Assembly (NCBI RefSeq): GCF_014154935.1
Contig: NZ_JACEHH010000040.1
Coordinates: 1 to 64,000 of the forward strand
DNA from: Stieleria mannarensis
GTDB taxonomy: Bacteria; Planctomycetota; Planctomycetia; Pirellulales; Pirellulaceae
DNA: 64,000 nucleotides
Direction: 5' to 3'
Shown here: positions 57,102 to 64,000 of the stretch, in pieces
Layout: each line of letters starts with the position of its first letter
How positions within the stretch are numbered: position 1 is the first letter of the stretch
The notes under the pieces: generated by a model
The model's database searches: none
Told to the model about the DNA's origin: nothing
The model's input: the letters and a program-made list of their open reading frames with translations, nothing else
Translations under genes and position numbers: made by a program

Positions 57102-57872
57102 TCACATTCGTTTGACCGCGCGGGTGGCGATGAAGGTCGCGATGTGGTCGGACAACACATCGTCGCCTCCCCAGACGTCTTCCATTATATCGGTCAGCAT
57201 CAATCCGGCGTCGAGTTGGCCGCCGATCAAATCGGCGAGCGAGTGTCCGAAATCGATGGGGCGTTCCGGTCCGATGGTTTGTTCGCGTTCCTCGGGCGGA
57301 AGATCCAGATCGCTGTAGGGGATTTTGAACCGCACCTTCAGCTTTCCGCGATCCCGTTTGACGGCATCGAACAGAAAATTCACCGGCTGCATCATCCCGC
57401 TGATCAACGCCCCGTCCGGCCGCAGCACCCGCGCCGCTTCCCGCCAAACCGGACGGACGTCGCGGACGAAGTTGACCGAACAGGGATTGATGACAATGTC
57501 AAACTGTTCGCTGGCGATCGAGTTCAAATCGGCCATGTCGGCTTGGACCGTCTGGATCGTCAGCTGGTGTTCTTGAGCCAGCTTCTCATCGATCGCCAAC
57601 TGACCGGCGCTGAAATCGACCACGGTCACGCGGCCGCCGGCGGCGGCCAGCAGGGGGCCTTGGTGCCCGCCCCCCGCTGCCAATGCCAGGATTGCTTTGT
57701 CGCGGACGTCTCCGATCCACGCCGCGGGGACCGGCTTGGTCGCGGTCAGGCGGATCGAAAATTTGCCGCGGCGAGCCGCTTGGATCTCGGATGCGGCCGC
57801 CGGCGTGAACCACTTTCGTCGGCTGGTCGCGATGTTGTCCCAGGCTCGACGATTGAATTGAGTCGCGTCCAA
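57102..57872 (-). CDS. Class I SAM-dependent methyltransferase
   Basis: The 256-residue protein has the Rossmann fold motifs of small-molecule methyltransferases: ILALAAGGGHQGPLL (SAM loop), VTVVDFSAGQL (acidic end of strand 2), VQADMADLN and FDIVINPCSVNFVRDVRPVW. The C-terminus is acidic (MLTDIMEDVWGGDD). A ubiquinone/menaquinone or generic methyltransferase similarity is all that can be said. It is divergent from the DUF1501 gene. Confidence 0.85.
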   Translation of the reverse strand: MDATQFNRRAWDNIATSRRKWFTPAAASEIQAARRGKFSIRLTATKPVPAAWIGDVRDKAILALAAGGGHQGPLLAAAGGRVTVVDFSAGQLAIDEKLAQEHQLTIQTVQADMADLNSIASEQFDIVINPCSVNFVRDVRPVWREAARVLRPDGALISGMMQPVNFLFDAVKRDRGKLKVRFKIPYSDLDLPPEEREQTIGPERPIDFGHSLADLIGGQLDAGLMLTDIMEDVWGGDDVLSDHIATFIATRAVKRM

Positions 57873-58013
57873 GAAAATCCCTCGCTGTGAATTGAAATCG
57901 GAATTCGGTTCTGCGTTTGATCGTTGAATCTAATAGAATGGATCGCCCCTCGGCGGCGGAACCCAACGCTGCGGCACTCCCCTCCCCCTTTCTATCGCGT
58001 CCTCGCAATCGTC

Positions 58014-59390
58014 ATGTTGAACCTGACCGCTCGCGGAACGTCCCACACGTGTAACGGCACGACCCGAAGAGATTTTTTGCAAATCGGAACCTTGGGAGCG
58101 TTGGGGCTGGGGTTGCCCCAGTACCTGGCCGCCGCCGAGGGTGGCGTCGTGGATCCCCACAAGGACAATCGATCTTGCATCATGATCTTTAATCTGGGGG
58201 CGCCAAGTCAGTTGGACACGTTCGACATGAAGCCGGAGGCGCCCGCGGAAGTCCGTGGTCCCTTCCAAGCGATCTCGACCAAGGGCGATTTCCAACTCTC
58301 CGAAATCCTGCCGCGACACGCCGAGATTGCCGACAAGTTTTCGATCATCCGTTCCTGCTATCACACCGCCGCGGCCGTGCACGATGCCGGTTGGCAGATG
58401 CTGCAAACCGGACGCCAATTCACCGGCGGTGTGAATTATCCGCACGCCGGAGCGGTGTTGCAGTACATGCGAGGACGCCGCAGTGATTTGCCGGCCCACG
58501 TGGTGCTGCCGGAAACGATGGGCCGTGGCGGAGGCAACTTGCCCAACGGTCAAGCCGGCGGCTTTTTGGGCAAGACCTACGATCCCTTTGCGTTGATGGC
58601 CGACCCGAGCAAACCGAATTTCAAAGTCCCCGACCTGTTGCCGCCGCCGACCTTGGGCGATGTGCGGATCGATCGTCGACGAAGGATGCGGGCCGCGATC
58701 GAAGGCCGTATGAAGGAACTCGAAGCGACCGAGTCGGCCAAGATGCTGGACAAGAATTTTGAAGCCGCCTACCGGCTGATGAATAGCACGCAGGCGCGCG
58801 AAGCCTTCGATTTGACGAAAGAGCCGACGAAGGTGCGGGAGCGTTACGGCATGAACCGGTTCGGCCAGTGTTGCCTGTTGTCGCGACGCTTGATCGAAGC
58901 CGGCGTGCGTTTCGTCACCATCAACACGTTCCTGACCGTGTTCAACGAAGTCACCTGGGACATCCACGGCAGCAAGCCGTTTACGACCATCGAGGGCATG
59001 AAGAACATTGTCGCGCCGATGTACGACCAAGGTTACTCGGCGTTGCTGACCGACTTGGCCGACCGAGGAATGCTCGATGACACGCTGGTGTGTGGCTTGG
59101 CCGAATTCGGACGAACGCCCAAGGTCAATCCCGCCGGCGGCAGGGACCACTGGCCGCAATGTTTTTCGACCACGTTCGCCGGCGGCGGCGTGCAAGGCGG
59201 ACGCGCGATCGGGGCGAGCGACCCGATCGGCGCCGTGCCCGCCGACCGACCGACGCAACCCGGCGAGTTGATCGCCACGGTCTTCCATTCACTTGGACTG
59301 GACCTGGAAGCCGAGATCCCCGGCCCCGGCGGCCGCCCGTTCCCGCTGGTCGATTTCGGAATGCGCGAGGTCAAAGAGTTGTTCGTGTGA
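58014..59390 (+). CDS. DUF1501 protein, second copy
   Basis: ATG 58014 gives 458 residues with a Tat motif (TRRDFLQIGTLGALGLGLPQ). The DUF1501 pattern is complete: IMIFNLGAPSQLDTFDMKP, CYHTAAAVHDAGWQMLQTGR, GGVNYPHAGAVLQYMRG, GQCCLLSRRLIEAGVRFVTI, AEFGRTPKVNPAGGRDHWPQ. It is longer and of a different subgroup from the gene at 11152-12450. The PSD1-type gene follows downstream on the same strand after a 345-bp spacer. An earlier ATG at 57924 would bury the signal. Confidence 0.88.
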   Translation: MLNLTARGTSHTCNGTTRRDFLQIGTLGALGLGLPQYLAAAEGGVVDPHKDNRSCIMIFNLGAPSQLDTFDMKPEAPAEVRGPFQAISTKGDFQLSEILPRHAEIADKFSIIRSCYHTAAAVHDAGWQMLQTGRQFTGGVNYPHAGAVLQYMRGRRSDLPAHVVLPETMGRGGGNLPNGQAGGFLGKTYDPFALMADPSKPNFKVPDLLPPPTLGDVRIDRRRRMRAAIEGRMKELEATESAKMLDKNFEAAYRLMNSTQAREAFDLTKEPTKVRERYGMNRFGQCCLLSRRLIEAGVRFVTINTFLTVFNEVTWDIHGSKPFTTIEGMKNIVAPMYDQGYSALLTDLADRGMLDDTLVCGLAEFGRTPKVNPAGGRDHWPQCFSTTFAGGGVQGGRAIGASDPIGAVPADRPTQPGELIATVFHSLGLDLEAEIPGPGGRPFPLVDFGMREVKELFV

Positions 59391-59735
59391 ACGTCCCGCC
59401 GCTTAGGAATGCCGTGCGCAGCGAGCGGCATGCGGATCAACTTTTAAAAAAATACTTCTTAGCGGGGAAGTGTTAAAGCCCTTTCCAATCAACGACTCAA
59501 AATCCGTGCGGCCTCCTCCTGCGAGGATTTCGTCACGGCTTGGATGAAGCCGCCGTTTAACTTGGTGCATATTCTCGCATTCCTTTTCCTACCTCCCCAA
59601 CGCGTCTGATGAGACCATTATCGAAGTTGTAGCTACCTTCGCCAGAAGGTGGATTCCCCGGGCTTCCCACGCTCTGGCGAGCGTAGCTACTGAACGATCG
59701 TCTTTCCTGCCCCCATCCCTCCCCAGAACCTCATC
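59391..59735. other. Spacer with an inverted GTAGC-GCCA hairpin pair
   Basis: A + strand unit at 59629-59652 (stem ACCTTC/GAAGGT) and a reverse unit at 59668-59690 (ACGCTC/GAGCGT) lie 45 bp before the next start. Near 59412 GCCGTGCGCAGCGAGCGGC forms another small hairpin just after the DUF1501 stop. Nothing else was recognised. Confidence 0.8.
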
Positions 59736-62240
59736 ATGCGACAACGTTTGAATTCGTTTTGTTTGTTGTTCCTCGCGGCCGCACTCTCGCTCGTTTGCCC
59801 GAATCCTGTGTCGGCCGACGGTGCGGGTTTCGCCGTGCTGCCGCGGACGGTTCAACTTTTCGGCAGCGAAGGCCGACAACGGGTTTCGATCGTCTCGGTT
59901 CGTGATCAATTGCCGTCGTCGGTGCTCGATCCGCGGCGGTACAGCATCACGATCACCGACCCAGCGGTTGCGACGATTCGTGACGGTATCGTGACGGCGG
60001 TGTCCGACGGCGAAACGACGCTGGAGTGCAAGGTCGGCGACGACGTCACGCGTGTCCCCGTGGTCGTCACGGGCACCGGGGCGGAGCACCGTTGGAGTTT
60101 CCGAAATGATGTCCAATCGGTGCTGGCCAAGGCGGGCTGTAACATGGGCGCGTGTCACGGCGCGCTGGCCGGAAAAGGCGGTTTTCGACTTTCGCTGCGC
60201 GGCTACGACTGCCAACAGGACTTTTTGTCGATCACGCGCGAGGCTCGGGGACGACGCATTGAGATGGCGGACCCGGGACGCAGTTTGGTGTTGGCCAAAC
60301 CGACCGGCGCCCTGCCGCACAAAGGCGGGCTGCGACTGGATGTCGATTCGCGCGACTATCGGGTGATCAGTGAATGGATCGCCGACGGCGCCGCCCCGCC
60401 CGCCGCAGATGATCCGTCGCTGCAAAAGATCACGGTGGTGCCGGAAAACGCGATGCTGTCGCCGGGCGATACGTCTCAGGTCTTGGTCAGTGCCCACTAC
60501 GACGACGGACGTGTCGTCGATGTCACCCACTGGGCGAAATTCACCGCGACCGACGAAGCCGTCGCCGGGATCGATGACAACGGCCGGGCCGTCGTGCGGG
60601 GAAGCGGTGAAGCCGCCGTCTTGGTCTGGTTCGGCAGCAAGGTCGTGTTGGCGCGGATGACCGTGCCCTTTGATCACGACGCACCGGCCAACCGCTACGA
60701 CAACGCACCGCGACGAAATTTCATCGACCAAGAAAACCTGGCGCAGCTGAAAACACTGCGGTTGCTGCCCTCACCACGCTCGAGCGATGAAACCTTCTTG
60801 CGACGTTCGACGCTGGACACGATCGGACGCTTGCCGACGCCGGAAGAGCGACGGCTGTACCTGGAATCCGACCCACGAGATCGTCGCGACGCTTGGATCG
60901 AACGCTTGCTCGCCAGCGACGATTTCGTGTCCTATTGGGCGTACAAGTGGTCCGACATGCTGTTGATTAATGGCACACGTTTGCGACCGATCGCGGTGAA
61001 GACGTATTACGCTTGGGTCAGAGACCGCGTGCAAGCGAACCAGCCCTGGGACGAATTTGTCCGCGAGATTTTGACCGCTACGGGGCGCAGCGACGAAAAC
61101 GGCGCCACCAATTTTTACGCGTTGCATCAATCGCCCGAGGACATGACCGAAAACGCATGCCAGGCGTTTATGGGGCTCTCGATCGGATGCGCCAAATGCC
61201 ACAACCACCCGCTGGAAAAATGGACCAACGACCAATACTACGCGATGGCCAACCTGTTCGCCCGCGTCCGCGCCAAAGGCTGGGGCGGGGACGGCCGCAA
61301 CGGCGACGGATTGCGAACGCTGTACGTTTCCACGACCGGCGAATTGATCCAGCCCAATCGCGGCAAACCCCAACCGCCGGCCCCGCTGGACGCCGATCCG
61401 ATCGCGTTGGATGATCCCGGCGATCGACGGCAAGTGCTGGCCCGCTGGATGACCGATCCGGACAATCCGTACTTTGCCCGTTCGATCAGCAACCGAATCT
61501 GGGCCAACTTCTTCGGCCGCGGCTTGGTCGAGCAAGTCGACGATCTGCGGCTCAGCAACCCGGCATCCAACGAATCCCTGCTGACCGCACTCAGTGCTCA
61601 CTTGATCGACGTCGACTTTGATCTGAAACAATTGATGCGGACGATCCTGCAAAGCGAAACCTACCAACGCAGCAGCGTCCCGTTGGCCGAAAACCAAAGC
61701 GAATCGAAATACCACAGCCGGTACTATCCGCGACGATTGATGGCCGAGGTCCTGCTGGATTCGATCGACCAGGTACTCGGCACATCGACGACGTTCAACG
61801 AGTTGGCGTTTCCGGGCGCAGATCGCCAAAAGACAGACTTCTATGAAACCGGAACCCGCGCGATCGAACTGTTCGACGCCTCGGTCAACTCGTACTTCCT
61901 GAAAACGTTCGGCCGCAACCCACGCGAGATCACGTGTGAATGCGAACGCAGCGACCAGCCCAGCATGGTTCAGGTGCTGCACCTGTCAAACGGCGACACG
62001 CTGAACCCGAAGCTGGCCGCAAAGCAAAACGTGTTGACCGAAGCGGTCGGCAAGGGGCTGGATGATGAAGCGATCATCCGCGAATTGTTCCTGCGCGGAT
62101 TGGCCCGCGAGCCCCAGGCCGAGGAGATGAAGACGTTGTTGGGTGTGCTGGGCGAGTACGGTGATGACGATCGGATGACGGGGCTACAGGATGTCGCCTG
62201 GAGCGTGCTGACCAGCACCGAGTTTACATTCAATCACTGA
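59736..62240 (+). CDS. PSD1-type protein with Ig-like domains, DUF1549 and DUF1553
   Basis: The 834-residue protein has a signal peptide (LFLAAALSLVCPNPVSA), a BIG_2-like segment (about 30-110), a cytochrome-like motif AGCNMGACHGALAGKGG (near 130), a second Ig-like segment (about 230-310), DUF1549 with IGCAKCHNHPLEKW (near 487) and DUF1553 (RIWANFFGRGLVEQVDDLRL, LMRTILQSETYQRSS). Two C-x-x-(x)-C-H motifs could bind haem. It follows the DUF1501 gene, and its last 11 bases overlap the end of the convergent dihydroorotase-like gene. Confidence 0.9.
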   Translation: MRQRLNSFCLLFLAAALSLVCPNPVSADGAGFAVLPRTVQLFGSEGRQRVSIVSVRDQLPSSVLDPRRYSITITDPAVATIRDGIVTAVSDGETTLECKVGDDVTRVPVVVTGTGAEHRWSFRNDVQSVLAKAGCNMGACHGALAGKGGFRLSLRGYDCQQDFLSITREARGRRIEMADPGRSLVLAKPTGALPHKGGLRLDVDSRDYRVISEWIADGAAPPAADDPSLQKITVVPENAMLSPGDTSQVLVSAHYDDGRVVDVTHWAKFTATDEAVAGIDDNGRAVVRGSGEAAVLVWFGSKVVLARMTVPFDHDAPANRYDNAPRRNFIDQENLAQLKTLRLLPSPRSSDETFLRRSTLDTIGRLPTPEERRLYLESDPRDRRDAWIERLLASDDFVSYWAYKWSDMLLINGTRLRPIAVKTYYAWVRDRVQANQPWDEFVREILTATGRSDENGATNFYALHQSPEDMTENACQAFMGLSIGCAKCHNHPLEKWTNDQYYAMANLFARVRAKGWGGDGRNGDGLRTLYVSTTGELIQPNRGKPQPPAPLDADPIALDDPGDRRQVLARWMTDPDNPYFARSISNRIWANFFGRGLVEQVDDLRLSNPASNESLLTALSAHLIDVDFDLKQLMRTILQSETYQRSSVPLAENQSESKYHSRYYPRRLMAEVLLDSIDQVLGTSTTFNELAFPGADRQKTDFYETGTRAIELFDASVNSYFLKTFGRNPREITCECERSDQPSMVQVLHLSNGDTLNPKLAAKQNVLTEAVGKGLDDEAIIRELFLRGLAREPQAEEMKTLLGVLGEYGDDDRMTGLQDVAWSVLTSTEFTFNH

Positions 62241-63516
62241 AACGCAACTCGCCGCCGACGATCGTGTGCCGGACCCGGCCGATCAATTCCATGCCGGCAA
62301 ACGGCGTGCTGATGCAAGTCGACCGAAACTGACTCGGATCCACCTTCCATCCCGCGTTGGGATCGATCACGGTGACGTCGGCCGGACGACCGTTGCCGAG
62401 CGTGCCGGCATCCAACCCGGCGATCTGAGCCGGGCGCGTCGACATGCGGTCGATCAATTCGATCCAATCCAACGTTCCGGTCCGCACCAGTGCCGTCGCC
62501 GCCGTGGCCAACGCGGTTTCCAGCGACGAGATCCCGAACGGTGATTGATCCAGGTCGTTCATCATCTTTTCGCGACTGCGCGGCATGTGCCCCGATTGAA
62601 TCGCATCGATCGTCTTGTCCTTGACCGCCTGGCAAAGCGTCGCGACGTGACTGGGGCTGCGGAGCGGCGGATGAACTTTGAATCGCGATTCATAGGATCG
62701 CATCGTCGCGTCGCTGAGCATCAAGTTGTGCGGGCAAGCCGAGGCGGTCACCACGACGCCGCGTGATTTCACACGGCGCAGCATGTCGACCGCACCCATG
62801 GTGCTGACCGGTCCGACGTGCAAACGCCCGTCGGTCGCTTCGGCCAGACGCACATCGCGGGCAACCGCCAAGTCCTCCGCTTCGGTCGGCAGTCCTTTCA
62901 AACCCAACACCAGCGATACCTGCCCGTCATGCATCACCCCGCCCAGTGCCATCTCGGGAACCTCGGGCGAATCGATCACCGGACGACCGAGCATGCGGCA
63001 ATACTCCAAGGCACGTTTCAGCAGCGCGTCGCTGGGGGCGGCGCGTGGGGCATCGCTGAACGCCACCGCGCCGGCTTCGGCCAACAACCCCAACTCGGCC
63101 ATCTGTTTTCCCTTGCGGCCCTTGCTGAGACAGCCGACGACGTGGACGCGTGCGCCGCGAGCCTGGGTGGCTTTCTGGCGGACGAACTCCACTGCACCGT
63201 GCGAATCGATCACCGGGTCGGTGCTCGATGCTGCCAAGATCGACGTGTAACCGCCGGCCAGCGCCGCATGCGAACCGCTGTGCACCGTTTCGTCTTCCTC
63301 GAAGCCCGGCTCCCGCAACTCGACTCCCAGATCGACCAACCCCGGCGCGACCAGACAGCCGCCGGCGTCGATCACGTCACAGTCCTGGGGCAGGTCGCCG
63401 TCGCTGGGATCGATCGCCGCGATCACTCCGTCGGCCAGCAGGATCCGGCCGCCACGGTTCAAGTTTTGACTCGGGTCGATCAACGTCCCGTTTTCGATCA
63501 GCAGTGGCTTTTTCAT
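62230..63516 (-). CDS. pyrC: Dihydroorotase homologue, probably non-catalytic (PyrC')
   Basis: The 428-residue product has the length and layout of type I dihydroorotase (GCLVAPGLVDL, EPGFEEDETVHSGSHAALAGGY, VSTMGAVDMLRRVKSRGVVV, ACPHNLMLSD). The metal and catalytic residues are missing: HxHLREPG is GVELREP (G64, E66), the His of the HCED motif is replaced in VIDSPEVPEM (180-189), the His before VST is Pro235, and the TDHAPH Asp is lost in IQSGHMPRS. Inactive PyrC' subunits that stabilise aspartate transcarbamoylase are known from Pseudomonas. Its ATG overlaps the pyrB stop (ATGA), so it is translated with pyrB. A separate active dihydroorotase is then required elsewhere in the genome. Confidence 0.85.
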   Translation of the reverse strand: MKKPLLIENGTLIDPSQNLNRGGRILLADGVIAAIDPSDGDLPQDCDVIDAGGCLVAPGLVDLGVELREPGFEEDETVHSGSHAALAGGYTSILAASSTDPVIDSHGAVEFVRQKATQARGARVHVVGCLSKGRKGKQMAELGLLAEAGAVAFSDAPRAAPSDALLKRALEYCRMLGRPVIDSPEVPEMALGGVMHDGQVSLVLGLKGLPTEAEDLAVARDVRLAEATDGRLHVGPVSTMGAVDMLRRVKSRGVVVTASACPHNLMLSDATMRSYESRFKVHPPLRSPSHVATLCQAVKDKTIDAIQSGHMPRSREKMMNDLDQSPFGISSLETALATAATALVRTGTLDWIELIDRMSTRPAQIAGLDAGTLGNGRPADVTVIDPNAGWKVDPSQFRSTCISTPFAGMELIGRVRHTIVGGELRFSD

Positions 63517-64000
63517 CAGTCGCTTTTGTTTCCTTCGTTTGCCTTCACTTCAAACGATCCGCTGCTCCGACCGGCATGCCGGTCATCGGCGACCGACAGC
63601 AAGTACAGGGCGGACATGCGAACGGCGATTCCGTTGGTGACTTGTTCCAGGATGACCGAATGCGGACCGTCGGCGACTTCTGGAGTGATCTCCACGCCGC
63701 GATTGATCGGGCCGGGCGCCATGATCAGGATGTTGTCCTTGGCGTGACGCATTCGGGTCGCGTTCATGGCGTACAGCGCCGCGTATTCGCGGACGCTGGG
63801 GAATGGCCGTGCGTCTTGCCGTTCAAATTGAATCCGCAGCAGGTTCAAGACGTCGCAGCGGGGCAGGATTTCGTCCAAGTGGTGGGCCACTTCAAAACCC
63901 AGTTCCTGCCAGCGCGGGCTGACCAGGGTCGGCGGCCCGCAGATGATCACGTGGGCACCCAACTTTTTCAGTCCCCAAATGTTACTCCGCGCGGTGCGGC
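63516..64000 (-). CDS. pyrB: Aspartate carbamoyltransferase, C-terminal part (runs off the window)
   Basis: The last 161 or so residues are in the window and the start lies beyond its right edge. The aspartate-domain motifs are visible: [40 protein letters not shown]-like [23 protein letters not shown], and [20 protein letters not shown]. This enzyme joins carbamoyl phosphate and aspartate, the first committed step of pyrimidine synthesis. Stop and pyrC' start overlap as ATGA, indicating a pyrBC' operon as in Pseudomonas-type enzymes. Confidence 0.93.
   Translation of the reverse strand, partial: RTARSNIWGLKKLGAHVIICGPPTLVSPRWQELGFEVAHHLDEILPRCDVLNLLRIQFERQDARPFPSVREYAALYAMNATRMRHAKDNILIMAPGPINRGVEITPEVADGPHSVILEQVTNGIAVRMSALYLLSVADDRHAGRSSGSFEVKANEGNKSD

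Overview
The window looks like the chromosome of a planctomycete of the Pirellulaceae (Rhodopirellula/Stieleria/Rubripirellula type). The grounds are gene content: two DUF1501 plus DUF1549/DUF1553 pairs, two iduronate-2-sulfatase-like sulfatases, a DUF1080 protein, a very large FG-GAP/dehydrogenase/CxxCH cytochrome fusion, a YidC carrying a PDZ domain, many exported proteins of unknown function, and long intergenic spacers full of short palindromic repeats. No rRNA, tRNA, CRISPR array or transposase gene was seen. All coordinates and family calls come from reading the sequence; no database was searched.

Layout. 1-2290 is accessory: three copies of a 96-bp dispersed repeat surround what reads as a remnant integron cassette array. 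It has two attC-like sites (376-467 and 1118-1208), a complete PIN-toxin/antitoxin cassette between them, and a third, broken cassette. No integron integrase is in view. 2290-10.5 kb holds a thioredoxin-fold lipoprotein without the redox cysteines, an O-methyltransferase, a TIM-barrel isomerase, a PAQR/hemolysin III protein, a Ca2+/cation antiporter and a gamma-glutamyltransferase. 10.7-16.4 kb holds a small hypothetical gene, the first DUF1501/PSD1 pair and a two-gene hypothetical operon. 16.4-21.3 kb has an Rcp1-like response regulator convergent with a Cph1-type histidine kinase, an esterase and a DASS symporter. 21.6-28 kb has the 1569-residue cytochrome fusion and a Tat-exported partner.

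28-32 kb has a CheY-like regulator, an LpxH-like phosphoesterase, a PAS kinase and an exported esterase. 32.3-35.7 kb encodes one trimodular protein (acyl-AMP ligase, acyl carrier protein, alpha-oxoamine synthase), the best secondary-metabolism or lipid candidate here. 36-47 kb has a six-hairpin-glycosidase-like protein, a KefB-type antiporter, two sulfatases, an FG-GAP protein, a ROK protein and an ABC ATPase. 47.5-57.9 kb has DUF1080, Tex, exonuclease III, a PHP phosphoesterase, YidC, an exported PCMT-like methyltransferase and a second methyltransferase. 58-64 kb has the second DUF1501/PSD1 pair and, running leftward off the window end, pyrB followed by a dihydroorotase homologue that has lost its metal ligands.

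Most promising points: (1) the attC-like sites, in both of which the upstream reading frame runs through the site and stops at the TGA inside the L' box; (2) the apparently non-catalytic PyrC next to PyrB; (3) the ligase-ACP-oxoamine synthase fusion; (4) a hairpin repeat family (GTAGC-stem-GCCA-stem) whose copies show compensatory base changes.
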